Assembly: GCA_963921195.1 (NCBI GenBank)
Contig: OY992537.1
Location: 129,044,694-129,108,693, forward strand
DNA: 64,000 nucleotides
Reading direction: 5' to 3'
Source: Pegoplata infirma
Taxonomy: Eukaryota; Arthropoda; Insecta; Diptera; Anthomyiidae
Shown here: one piece after another, positions 45,853 to 55,964 of the stretch
Numbering within the stretch: the first letter of the stretch is position 1
Layout: each line of letters starts with the position of its first letter
Notes under the pieces: generated by a model
Databases searched by the model: none
Seen by the model: only the letters and a program-made list of their open reading frames with translations
Told to the model about the DNA's origin: nothing
Made by a program: the position numbers and the translations under genes

Positions 45853-46910
45853 CAGACCTTTGAAGAATTAATTCAATTTGTGAATTAATTAACATTATTT
45901 TTCATTAATTTTTTAATTAATGAATTAATTCATGCTTGAATTAATTCTTTGAATTAAATTTGAATTATATAAGAAAAGAATTAATTCATTTTGTGAATAA
46001 TTCAATTTTAATTCAAAGAATTAATTCAAGCATGAATTAATTCTTTTTGAATTAATTCTTTTTTCATTTTTTGAATTAATTCTTTTTTTGAATTAATTCT
46101 TTTTTTTTGGTTTAATTCTTTTTTTGGTTTAATTCTTTTTTTGAATTAATTCTTTTTTTTGGTTTAATTCTTTTTTTTTTGGTTTAATTCTTTTTTTGAA
46201 TTAATTCTTTTTTTGATATAATTCTTTTTAATTCATTTTTTGGAAAGCACACACATACTATAAAATTTATGCTTGTGCGAAAGTAGCAAGAAAAAAATCA
46301 ACTAAACAACTAAATTTTTTTTGTACATGATTCAACGTCGCTATAGCAGCATTTTTTAACTTATGGGCATAGCATACATATATGTATATGCTTGTGCGAA
46401 AGTAGCAAGAACTAAATCAACCAAACAACAACACTTTTTTTTGTAATTTTATCAACGTCGCAAAAGCAGCATTTTTTAGCTTATGGGCATAGCATAGCAT
46501 ATTATGGGCAATTATAAAGACTGTTATAAACCAAAATGTTTGCATGAGAAAACAAAAGTTTTTTTTCTTTTTTCCCCGAATCCCGTGAAAAATGAATTAA
46601 AAAAGAATTAATTCAAAAAAAGAATTAAATCAAAAAAAGAATTAATTCAAAAAAAGAATTAAACCAAAAAAAAGAATTAAACCAAAAAAAAGAATTAATT
46701 CAAAAAATGAAAAAAGAATTAACTCAAAAAGAATTAATTCATTCTTGAATTAATTCTTTGAATTAAAATTGAATTATTCTCAAAATGAATTAATTCTTTT
46801 TTTATATAATTCAAATTTAATTCAAAGAATTAATTCAAGCATGAATTAATTCATTAATTAAAATTTTTAATTTGAGAAATTGAATGGTGAATTAAAATTT
46901 CGAAGGTCTG
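45853..46910. mobile_element. hAT-type foldback element, TIR CAGACCTTYGAA, TSD GCTTTGGG
   Basis: CAGACCTTTGAAG at the left and CGAAGGTCTG at the right, with the perfect duplication GCTTTGGG (45845-45852, 46911-46918). The arms are almost entirely GAATTAATTC words, with long GAATTAATTCTTTTTTT runs. 46255-46345 and 46371-46470 are a direct repeat (GCTTGTGCGAAAGTAGCAAG). The element interrupts a sequence with TTTGGGGACAAATTTGGG words. Confidence 0.85.
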
Positions 46911-47003
46911 GCTTTGGGGACAAATTTGGGAATTTTAATTTGAGGATTTTGGATTTTAAGATTGTGGAAATGAGGAAGAAAGATTCTGGCAACACTTGAT
47001 AGT
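46911..47003. repeat. Solitary right end of the CAGTGTTGCCAG hAT family
   Basis: After the duplication it continues GGGGACAAATTTGGG and ends TTCTGGCAACACT. It could be the far end of the copy starting at 41312, but the expected flanks (GAAGGTAG versus GATAGTTC) do not match, so pairing is unproven. Confidence 0.5.
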
Positions 47004-47023
47004 TCACCAAAAACATAGAATAC

Positions 47024-47225
47024 ACCACCCGATGGTAGTGTAGACATAAACCAACGTGGTGAAGTATTTACACCACATAAATTTCAACTCTTCCTAAACT
47101 AATTCGCCGTTAATAATTTGACCACCCGCAGTACGGACATGAACCAAATAAATATTCAACTCCTCCTACCCAAATTCACCTCAAAATTTTTAGCACATCT
47201 AGTATGGACAGAACCCATATGGTGT
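47024..47225 (+). repeat. Degenerate tandem repeat upstream of the methyltransferase gene
   Basis: Related blocks start at about 47024 (ACCACCCGATGGTAGTGTAG, AACTCTTCCTAAACTAATTC), 47119 (ACCACCCGCAGTACGGACAT, AACTCCTCCTACCCAAATTC) and 47190 (AGCACATCTAGTATGGACAG). The period is about 95 then 70 bp. It abuts the promoter. Confidence 0.5.
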
Positions 47226-47229
47226 GTTC

Positions 47230-47290
47230 CAGTGTGGCCATATTTATTTCAATTGATTTTTTTCGAACACCCAATTCGAAATCAGCTGAT
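47230..47290 (+). promoter_or_regulatory. TATA-less housekeeping core promoter
   Basis: CAGTGTGGCCA (47230-47240) differs at one position from the fly core-promoter Motif 1 (reverse complement YAGTGTGACCR, bound by M1BP). ATCAGCTGAT (47281-47290) is an exact match to the E-box-like core motif AWCAGCTGWT. The pair lies 85-145 bp before the ATG. Both are known from broadly expressed Drosophila genes, which suits a tRNA/RNA methyltransferase. The exact start site is inferred to be near 47235-47300. Confidence 0.6.
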
Positions 47291-47374
47291 TAGCAAACTT
47301 TTCCGGTTTGTTTACAAATTTTTTAATGAAATTTATTTAAAACTGGAAGGTAAATCAGTAATTGGTATAACATC

Positions 47375-48082
47375 ATGGAATTTCGTAATAAAGATCCTGG
47401 AGCAGTACAATTTGGCAATTTTATTAACTACTATCAGTTCAATTCGGCAGAAGAGCGTCGTAAACTTTTGCCATCAGATCAGTGGGTGCCACAAGATGAA
47501 CAAAATTCCTTAGAACCATACCTAGTTCTGGATGTCGGTTGCAATTCCGGAGTATTTACACAATTGTTACACAAATATCTTAAAATCTTGATGCCCAGTC
47601 GTTCTGTGTTTGTATACGGTGTCGATATCGACAAAGATCTAATAAACAGAGCTATAGCGGACAATAGAAGTTGCAATGATATTACATACGACTGCATAGA
47701 TGTTATGGATAACGAGGCTTTTGACAAAGTACAACAGTTCCTAAGGAGTAAGAATAAATTACAATATGATGCGATTTGTTGTTTTTCAATAACCATGTGG
47801 ATACATCTAAATCATCACGATGAGGGCTTACAAGAATTTCTACGAAAATTATCTACCCATGCAAAATTGTTTGTGGTCGAGCCTCAACCTTGGAAATGTT
47901 ATCAGACTGCAGAGCGAAGACTTAAAAAGTCGGGAGAGGTTTTTCCTTTATTTATGGAATTAAAATGGAGATCCCAGGTGGAAATTGAGATACAAAACTT
48001 TTTGGAGAAAACTATGCAGCGAATAAAAGTGTACGAGTCTATTCCAACCAAATGGCAAAGAAAAATATGTTTTTATAGATAG
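47375..48082 (+). CDS. Bcdin3d: BCDIN3D-type RNA 5'-monophosphate methyltransferase (CG1239-like)
   Basis: A single-exon frame of 235 codons. The N-terminal block [13 protein letters not shown] (11-23) with RKLLP (29-33) is typical of the family. SAM motif I is LDVGCNSG (52-59), followed by the acidic GVDIDKDLI (82-90). [14 protein letters not shown] (138-151) and [10 protein letters not shown] (167-176) are the Bin3-domain signatures. The C terminus (WQRKICFYR) matches the usual ending. Human BCDIN3D O-methylates the 5'-monophosphate of cytoplasmic tRNA-His and can act on pre-miRNAs. The bicoid-interacting protein family also includes the 7SK capping enzyme MEPCE, but the short length and motifs favour BCDIN3D. 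The protein is somewhat shorter than mammalian BCDIN3D. The start is chosen because the conserved block begins 10 codons later and the promoter motifs lie just upstream. Confidence 0.92.
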   Translation: MEFRNKDPGAVQFGNFINYYQFNSAEERRKLLPSDQWVPQDEQNSLEPYLVLDVGCNSGVFTQLLHKYLKILMPSRSVFVYGVDIDKDLINRAIADNRSCNDITYDCIDVMDNEAFDKVQQFLRSKNKLQYDAICCFSITMWIHLNHHDEGLQEFLRKLSTHAKLFVVEPQPWKCYQTAERRLKKSGEVFPLFMELKWRSQVEIEIQNFLEKTMQRIKVYESIPTKWQRKICFYR

Positions 48083-48131
48083 TATTTAAAATTAGCTATA
48101 GGGTGACCGTGCCTAATTTCGGTATGTACCA

Positions 48132-49041
48132 TAGACTGGGTCGACCATAAAGGAGAAAAAAAAGTTCCTATTGGGCGGGCTTAATTTTAAAGCTTACCTC
48201 GAAAAAGTTCCATAGCCAAAATATTAGATTTTTAGGTCGCGATTTGGTACCGCCGAAATCGTTATTTGTTCATAGCTTTGTCATTTGATGTCCGATCGTT
48301 ATAAAAAAAAAAAATGTTAGAAAGTCCTCAGCGAGTACTAAATTTAACCCATATCTGGTTTTAACCTCAGAGGTCATCTTCTTGTTATGATTGTTAGTTT
48401 CTCATCTTTCTACCCACTTAAATGATTTTTATTTTTCCATTAAATTATAGCACTAAGAAAATCATAAAATCCTTTCCTTGGAAGTATCCAGTTAAAGTAA
48501 TTAACAAAAAAGTTACATTTGATTTAAGATTTTTAAATACAATATAAAGAGAATTAGAAAAAAACACTTGTTAATATGCCTTTAAACTATATTTAATTTT
48601 TTTAGTTTGTATTTAAATAAATACGAACAAGTGTTTCAAAACTTTTTCAATGGAAAATTAAAATCGAATGTAACTTTTTTGTTAATTAATTTAAGAGGGT
48701 ACTTCTAAGGGAAGAATTTCATTAATTTTTTAATGCTATAATTCACTAGAAAAATAAAAATCATTTAGGTGGGTAGAAAGCTGAGAAACTAACACTCATA
48801 ACACGAAGATGACCTCAGAGGTCCAAACCGGATATGGGTCAAATTTAGTACTCGCCTAGGACTTTCTAACAAATTTTTTTTATAACGATCGGACATCAAA
48901 TGAAAATGCTATGAACAAATAACGATTTCGGCGGTACCAAATCGCGACCTAAAAATCTAATATTTTGGCTATGGAACTTTTTCGAGGTAAGCTTTAAAAT
49001 TAAGCCCGCCCAAAAGGAACTTTTTTTTTCGACCCGGTCTA
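48132..49041. mobile_element. 910-bp hAT-type hairpin, TIR TAGACYGGGTCGA, TSD ATGTACCA
   Basis: TAGACTGGGTCGA at the left and TCGACCCGGTCTA at the right, with the perfect 8-bp duplication ATGTACCA (48124-48131, 49042-49049). The arms of about 400 bp are nearly identical inverted copies (for example GGTACCGCCGAAATCG and its complement). A readthrough transcript would form a long hairpin. It contains ATTAAA (48439-48444) and AATAAA (48616-48621), the first polyadenylation-like hexamers after the methyltransferase stop. Confidence 0.88.
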
Positions 49042-49132
49042 ATGTACCAGTAGTCGGCACTTTTTGAATTTAAACGTAAATAAATAAGAATTATAAAAGT
49101 AAAATATTTAAATAAGATTAAATTTCCATTAA

Positions 49133-49437
49133 AAATATATTAATCTCTCTGTTTCCAATGATTAAATTGGACTAAGATGATTATTTTGTCCTCGTTTTAT
49201 CCTTTTTTGTAAACAGTTTTTTAGAATGTGAGAAATTGCTTCTTTTTTAAAAGCTATGTAACTGTATTAATTTATGTTTTAAATTAAAAAATATATTAAT
49301 CTCTCTGTTTCCAATGATTAAATTGGACTAAGATGATTATTTTGTCCTCGTTTTATCCTTTTTTGTAAACAGTTTTTTAGAATGTGAGAAATTGCTTCTT
49401 TTTTAAAAGCTATGTAATTGTATTAATTTATGTTTTA
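49133..49437 (+). repeat. Tandem duplication of about 155 bp
   Basis: Segment 49133-49277 (AAATATATTAATCTCTCTG... to TTTATGTTTT) is repeated at 49288-49437 with almost no difference (GTAACTG versus GTAATTG). A recent duplication inside the TA element. Confidence 0.85.
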
Positions 49438-49784
49438 TTTGAACGCTTATGGTTTCTGGGGGAAGATATTAATTAAAATATTGTTTTAAAAGTTACAAAA
49501 AAAATATTTTTTATCTTTTTTAAAAAGATGCCGCCATTAGGAACAACAATTTTTTACAATTGCCAATAGTCCGCATAGGTGTGCCGACTACTGGTATATT
49601 AGAATTTGTCTATGTTTCCTATAGTCGGCATCAGTTTTTCTTCGTTATTTTATTTAAACCTTTCAATCATTTACAGATGTAATTCGTAAAAGATCAATTG
49701 AAATTCAAAGGTTTCATTTGGAATTTGAAAAGATCAATTCAAAAAATATCAATTAAAATTTAAAAATTTCATTGAAATTTTTTT

Positions 49785-52640
49785 GAGAAAGATTATTCTA
49801 GCTCAAGGTCATATTTCTTTTACTAATCGTTACGATGATATTGTCAAAGTAACAATTTTCAAGAAACTTTTTATAAAGTTGTTTGTTTTAAATTGATTGG
49901 TTTGGTCATTTTGCAAGACTTACTCGACACGTGTTTCGGAATTCGTCAAATTCCATTATCAAGAGTATTTAGCAAATTGACAATCGTTTGTGGCAAAACA
50001 TAAAGACTTATATTCGTATGTAAATAGTCATAACGAGAAATATACTAAATACACAACATAATACAGCTCTAAATTTCAAACGAAAAGTCAAAACCAAACC
50101 ATCACTATTTAATTCAAACATACCTTCATATATACAGCTTGTATTACATGCTAGTATATACATACAGACAGTAGATTTCTTACGCGAGTAAGATGTTCAC
50201 TGCTTTTGTTGTATTCCTTCTTATTCATAATATGAACAGAAGTGAGGCGTGCTATCCTTTTGTTTAAATTCTGTTTTAATTTTTAAATTAATAAAAATTA
50301 TTAATTATTCGACCTTTAAAATTCTATTTTTGAGAAAGATTATTCTAGCTCAAGGTCATATTTCTCTTACTAATCATTACGATGATATTGTCAAAGTAAC
50401 AATTTTCAAGAAACTTTTTATAAAGTTGTTTGTTTTAAATTGATTGGTTTGGTCATTTTGCAAGACTTACTCGACACGTGTTTCGGAATTCGTCAAAATC
50501 CATTATCAAGAGTATTTAGCAAATTGACAATCGTTAGAATAATCTTTCTCAAAAATAGAATTTTAAAGGTCGAATAATAAATAATTTTTATTAATTTAAA
50601 AATTAAAACAGAATTTAAACAAAAGGATAGCACGCCTCACTTCTGTTCATATTATGAATAAGAAGGAATACAACAAAAGCAGTGAACATCTTACTCGCGT
50701 AAGAAATCTACTGTCTGTATGTATATACTAGCATGTAATACAAGCTGTATATATGAAGGTATGTTTGAATTAAATAGTGATGGTTTGGTTTTGACTTTTC
50801 GTTTGAAATTTAGAGCTGTATTATGTTGTGTATTTAGTACATTTCTCGTTATGACTATTTACATACGAATATCGTTGGCTTAGTCGGCAAACCTGTCAAG
50901 TCCAATTTTTATGCAAATTGAGTTTTTGATGTAGTATGCTAGTATAACTCAAAACACATCATGTACAAAAAACAAAATGCCGTTATGTTGTTTTTTCTTC
51001 TTGTTATGCAGTGGTAAGAAAATCTGTCAAGTCCAAAAAAAAAAAAAAACATCGAAAGCCACGTGCTAAGTCCAGCCGAAAACAACACACATCTTGTTTT
51101 AACAAATTTCTTGAATAGATTTAAATTCGACGTTGGTTTATTTTATTAAAAGGACGCAAAAAGAGAGCTCGTATGAAAAAACCTGCTTGTTTTTTTTTTT
51201 TTGCAAAATAAAACTTATAAAGGCAAAAGTTCCAAAAAATTTTAGCTGATAAATTTTGGTACATGATGGCATTTTCAAAGCCAGAAAAGGTAAATTTTTG
51301 TTATATCAAAAATATATTTTTTTTCAAAATTTTATTCAAATGGTACATAAGGCCGACTTAAGTACAGCAAAAAAAAAAAAAAAATGGCCGGTATTTAAGT
51401 GCAAAAAATTAGCAATTTGCAAAAAAAAATCAAAAATCAAAAATTTTGTAAAATAATGCGTACTAAGAAAAGAAAATTTGGCTTTTGATGTGCTTCCACG
51501 GACCAAAATTGATCAGCATTTTTTTTTTTTTAATTTTTTATTTCACAAAATTGTTTAAAGTTGCGAATAGTTGACCTTTAGTATAGTAGTTTGTTGATTT
51601 TGTTCGGCATTAGGTCATGAGTTAAAAATTAATTAAAAAAATTAAATATATTTTATTTTAAATGTTTCTTTTGTTGTCCCAATATTTCAGTCAACATTGC
51701 TGGCCATCTTCAGAGGGATATTTAAAAATTAAATAAAAAAAAAAAGAAAAAAATTCACTTTCTGGAGCTGTTGTTCAGCTGAAAACTTTTGTCAACACAA
51801 AATTTTTCAAATATTAAAAAAAAAAAATATTTTTTTTTTCAAAAACCGCGAACTAAAACCGCTTGTAGAGGACTAAAAGTAGCCTGCATTTTTTTTATAA
51901 TTTTTCCCGTTATCAGCTCTAAAATACGCACCGACTTTTTGCTATTAGTTCACGAGATTCGCAAATATCCATATCATCGACCCACCCTACGGTTTAGGTT
52001 ATAAATAATTACTTTTTTTTTTTGTCAACAACAATGAAAAAGTATGTAGTATTTTTTACTACAAAAAACACAAAAAAATCAATAAAAATAAAAAAAAATC
52101 AATAAAAATAAAAAAAAAATACAAGTCCACAAAATGGAAAGAAAATGTGCTAAGTCCACATTTAAAATAGAAAATTATAAAGAGCAAATGTGCTAAGTCC
52201 AAAAAGAGCCTATAAGTGTTCCTTTCTTAAATTTTAGAGTTCCATGATTTTTTGGGGTTAAACAAGATGAACTTAAGAAAAAAACTGCGTTTACAGATTT
52301 AAAAAAAGTTAACACAAAAAAAAGTTAGACAGTTTTTTGTCTCTCCTGAAAAATTTAAAAAAACGGACTTGACAGGTTTGCCGACTAAGCCAACGATATA
52401 AGTCTTTATGTTTTGCCACAAACGATTGTCAATTTGCTAAATACTCTTGATAATGGAATTTGACGAATTCCGAAACACGTGTCGAGTAAGTCTTGCAAAA
52501 TGACCAAACCAATCAATTTAAAACAAACAACTTTATAAAAAGTTTCTTGAAAATTGTTACTTTGACAATATCATCGTAATGATTAGTAAAAGAAATATGA
52601 CCTTGAGCTAGAATAATCTTTCTCAAAAATAGAATTTTAA
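49785..52640. repeat. Large inverted repeat U-Y-U-Y'-U', interrupted by another element
   Basis: Unit U (49785-49990, GAGAAAGATTATTCTAGCTC... to TTGACAATCGTT) recurs at about 50331-50537 (same strand) and 52413-52640 (inverted). Unit Y (49991-50330) recurs inverted at 50538-50872 and continues at 52396-52412. The arms are nearly identical, so the locus is a palindrome of about 1.3 kb with a U copy at its centre. 50873-52395 is a later insertion. No gene. Confidence 0.85.
50873..52395. mobile_element. Element with TIR CGTTGGCTTAGTCGGCAAAC (about 30 bp)
   Basis: The left end CGTTGGCTTAGTCGGCAAAC followed by CTGTCAAGTCC is exactly inverted at the right (GGACTTGACAG and GTTTGCCGACTAAGCCAACG). 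The palindrome partner at 49999-50040 gives the empty site, implying duplication of ATAT (or TA). CTAAGTCCA-type words recur inside (51070, 52150, 52195). No transposase. The frames within are low-complexity. Confidence 0.75.
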
Positions 52641-52777
52641 AGGTCGAATAATAAATAATTTTTATTTATTTAAAAATTAAAACAGAATTTTCATTGAAAT
52701 AAGAATTAAAATTTAAAAAAAAAGCAATTCGAATCCGAATGATTAATTTAAATTCGAAAATAAAGAATTAAAATTAA

Positions 52778-53359
52778 AACAAGTGAGAGAGTGTTAAATT
52801 CGGCTGATCCGAATCTACTATACCCTCCAACATGTAAAAAAAATTAAAAAAAAAAAAATGTTGACAGGGGCGTTGTTTTAAGTGGGGCAAAGAAGAGGGA
52901 GGGGTCGGTGAGCTGGTGTGACTACTTGGCCCTCACGGTATATGTTTACAAGTTCATTTTTGTCTGCTTTGTGCACTAAAGTATTAGTTTTATTATTATT
53001 TAAATTATTTTTTATCCACGCCCTTAAAAAAGGGGCGGGACAAAAAAAAGCGACATTTTTTAATCCCCTGGGTCCAAGCGCAGGACTATAAACTTCTACG
53101 AACATAAAAATGGCTCATTTGGTTCACAAAAATACAAAAAAAAACGTCAAAAAAATTAGCATTTTTAAGAGGTTGGTTCAGTTCTTCAAGGGGGAACTTT
53201 TTCCCCCCCGGTCCGATTTGGCCCATTTCCGAACTTAACCTGCCTAGGAGCATAAGACATATTTATGCCAAACTTGAGGGGTTTAGCTTTTTTATTTTGG
53301 ACTGCATCATGTTAACTACAGACGGACGGACGGACGGACATCGCAGAATGTCTTAGAAT
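52778..53359 (-). mobile_element. Helentron-like element (DINE-1/mini-me type), minus orientation
   Basis: Starts with AACAAGTGAGAGAGTGTTAA, then TTCGGCTGATCCGAA, ATACCCTCCAACATG, CACGCCCTTAAAAAAGGGGC, AGGCTAAGTTCGG-like blocks and GGACGGACGGACGGACAT (53323-53340). It is the reverse complement of the copy at 22942-23631 but lacks the outermost 5' segment. Confidence 0.7.
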
Positions 53360-53567
53360 TGATGTTGTTGTTGTAGCAGCTGCAGAAAGTATCATACTCT
53401 AAGTTATAAAATTTTAATTAATGTTGATGTTGTGTTATATATTATATTGTCCCAGCCAGAAAAATACGGTGGGGCCTACATTGGCAAAGCGTTGTAACCG
53501 GTACAACAAACGTTGGCAAAACATCCGTTCTACAACGACTACCGTATTGGCCCAATATCTAAATGAT

Positions 53568-53815
53568 AACGCCAGTTGTACGTGTGCCCACGGTTCTAGC
53601 CAATGTTGGAAAACTGTGGGGAAAACAAAAAATACTGTACTGGCATAATATCTAAATGATAACGCTAGTTGTACGTGTGCCCACGGTTCTAGCCAATGTT
53701 GGCAAACCGTATTAAAAACAAAAAATACTGTACTGGCACAATATCTAAATGATAACGCCAGTAGTACGTGTGCCCACGGTTCTAGCAAACGTTGGCAAAC
53801 AGTGGTCAAAACAAA
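53568..53815 (+). repeat. 93-bp tandem repeat, about 2.7 units
   Basis: AACGCCAGTTGTACGTGTGC starts at 53568, 53661 (one change) and 53754. Each is followed by CACGGTTCTAGCCAATGTTG and AAAACAAAAAATACTGTACT. As 93 is a multiple of three, frames stay open on both strands, producing spurious repetitive peptides. Confidence 0.85.
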
Positions 53816-54035
53816 AAATGCTATGCGTAAACATTCTAAAGACATATTTTTAAAGGGAAACATTTTTCTTAAAATTTCTGATGATTATCCAATGCCTTCA
53901 AGTGAAATTGGTTTGTATCGTGTTGAAAATTTAGATAAAATTTGTACTGAAATTAATATAAGCATGGTTGAATTTAAATGTATTCTTACAACATCTCATA
54001 ACGAAAAAATTGCAACGACTCTTTTACATGCGTAA
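53802..54035 (+). pseudogene. Coding-like fragment of unknown protein
   Basis: An open frame of 77 codons directly after the 93-bp array. From about 53823 it has non-repetitive, protein-like composition (KHSKDIFLKGNIFLKISDDY, SEIGLYRVENLDKICTEIN, VEFKCILTT, LLHA). It has no start of its own beyond the repeat and no recognisable domain. It could be the last exon or C-terminal scrap of the transposon's own protein or a captured host exon. Confidence 0.4.
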
Positions 54036-54086
54036 TTTAAATAATATTTATCAGTTCTATTATTCATTTCTTAAATGTTAAGATAA

Positions 54087-54735
54087 CACCGCTCTACAAA
54101 TCTGAGATTTGTCGATGCGTTTTGGATGAAACCAAAAAAAGTTGATAGGGTTTGGTGCCCCGATTCCAAAACGGTCACTCAAATGTTTCTATAACGTCAC
54201 AATTTTGAGAAAATCGCGGTTAAAGTGTCAAAAAATGCCCATTTTTACCATTTTTAAACGCCTATAAAATAAGATCCTGACATGCAAATGACTTGGTATC
54301 AAGCTCATTCGAAAGTGTGTAATTTTCTCTTTCAGACACGATCAAATCTTCTTGGAATTTAATTTTCTAAAATGGTAAAAAAAAATCATTAGCTACAAGT
54401 GCTTTAAATCTAAAATTTATGTATGAATTTGTATGAAAATTTGTTAAAAAACACTGTGTAAATAAACTAAATATTAAAAAATTTATGGTTTTTTGCTAAT
54501 GATTTTTTTACCATTTCAGAAAATTAAATTTTTAGAACATTTTATCTTATCTTTAAGAGTCATTTGCATGTTAGGATCTTATTTTATAAGCTTTTAAAAA
54601 GGGTCAAAAATGCCCTTTTTCGGCACTTTAAACTCGAATTACTCAAAATCCTGACGTGATAGACAAATTTGGGCTCCGGATTTGGAATCAGCGGAACTAA
54701 CCAGAATCCAATACGCATTTTCTTGTTGAGCTGTG
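54087..54735. mobile_element. PIF/Harbinger-like foldback, TIR CACCGCTCWACA, TSD TAA
   Basis: CACCGCTCTACAAATC at the left, TTGTTGAGCTGTG at the right, TAA outside (54084-54086, 54736-54738). The arms are imperfect inverted repeats over nearly 300 bp. It has the same ends and target as 12260-13101 but a largely different interior. Confidence 0.7.
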
Positions 54736-54910
54736 TAATCATTAAAACATTATTGAATAATAAGTTTTTAAAAATAAATTTAATAAAAAAAAATTATTTT
54801 ATTTTGTTCTTTATATAATGAGAAAATTTCGACAAAGTGTAATATTTTGTGTAAAAACTGCGCTTTGCCAGTACATTTTTTTATACTATTCGATATTTCT
54901 GCAGAGCGTA

Positions 54911-55905
54911 CACCGAACCAAATACGGCAGTAATATTTACGAAAAAGCATGTTGATTTGACGAAAGAACAATCATTATACAGCTAACAAAACAGGGGTGT
55001 TGATTTGAATAAAATTTTCGTTAATTTATATTTGAGATAAATTTGACGAAATTTCGTCAAATTAACAGAATTATTTTCGTCAATTTGAATAAAATAGTTT
55101 ATTCAATTTGAATAAATATCATCAATTTAACTAAATAATTTTCGTTGATTCCACGATATTTTACTAAATTTTTCTACCCTTACAAAAATAAAATATCCAT
55201 AAATATTATTTTTGTTATTATTTTAATTTTTTTTTATTGAATATTTTAATATTTAAAGAACTTAAAAAATTTTAATTAATTATAAAAAAAAAATAAAAAA
55301 ATACAAAATAAGTAATAATTGAACTAATTTAAATATACACTTACACAAAGGGGAAACTAATGACTTTTTACAGCAAATGACGAAGGAAATGTACATATTT
55401 CCAAATTCCAGACGGAAACTTGTTTATCTTTGAACCCTTGTCAATATAATATGTATGAAGAATACCTTAAAACATTAATAAAAATTAGTTGTTTGTAAAT
55501 TTAATTTTTATATAATCATTACTTACATGAAGTTTCTCAAAATTTAAATATGTTTTCACATGAAATTTTGCAGCATTTGAAGACGCATTTTACCATGCCA
55601 AAAATGGCATAAAAACTAATAGCTTTAGGCAATTGGATAAAATTTCTTTAAAAAATAAATTAATTTTCACAAAAAATACACTTTTTTCACGACGCTGCAC
55701 ATTGAAAAAATAATGGCGTCCAAACTAATAATATTAGTCAATTTGACGAAATTTTGTCAATTTTACTTCTTCAGAGGATGTAAACTTGACGAAATTTCGT
55801 TGATTTGAATAAATTTTGTTGAATCTTAAAAAAAAAATTGACAAAATTTTGTTAAAGATCTACGAAAATTTTTTGTTGATTTTACCTACGAGATTTGGTT
55901 CGGTG
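54911..55905. mobile_element. TA-inserting element, TIR CACCGAACCAAAT
   Basis: CACCGAACCAAAT and its inverse ATTTGGTTCGGTG, with TA outside (54909-54910, 55906-55907). The unfilled target is preserved in the neighbouring array copies (AGCGTAGTATTTTTTG at 57259-57274 and similar). The arms are made of TTGACGAAATTTCGTCAA words. A stretch at 55360-55450 preceded by TTTTTACAG has exon-like composition but no long frame. Confidence 0.85.
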
Positions 55906-55964
55906 TAGTATTTTTTGTGTAGCCAATGTTTTGCCAGGACATTTTTTTTTGTACTGTATATGTA

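Larger units (their letters stand above)
48129..49594. mobile_element. TA-inserting element, TIR CCAGTAGTCGGCAC, split by a hAT MITE
   Basis: The right end GTGCCGACTACTGG is followed by TA (49595-49596). The left end CCA (48129-48131) after TA is separated from the rest (CCAGTAGTCGGCAC, 49047-49060) by the hAT MITE at 48132-49041. The interior contains the 155-bp duplication at 49133-49437. It begins 46 bp after the stop of the methyltransferase gene. Confidence 0.7.

Noticed and set aside
41312..47003. A single hAT spanning 41312-47003
   Set aside because: The ends belong to one family, but the 8-bp flanks do not match, so they are reported as solitary ends.
47118..47513. 131-codon plus frame overlapping the methyltransferase start
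   Set aside because: Runs through promoter motifs and out of frame into the conserved methyltransferase coding region. No domain.
53435..53863. 142-codon minus-strand frame with a repeated 31-residue peptide
   Set aside because: It is the 93-bp tandem repeat read in a frame kept open because 93 is a multiple of three. Composition and context are repeat DNA.
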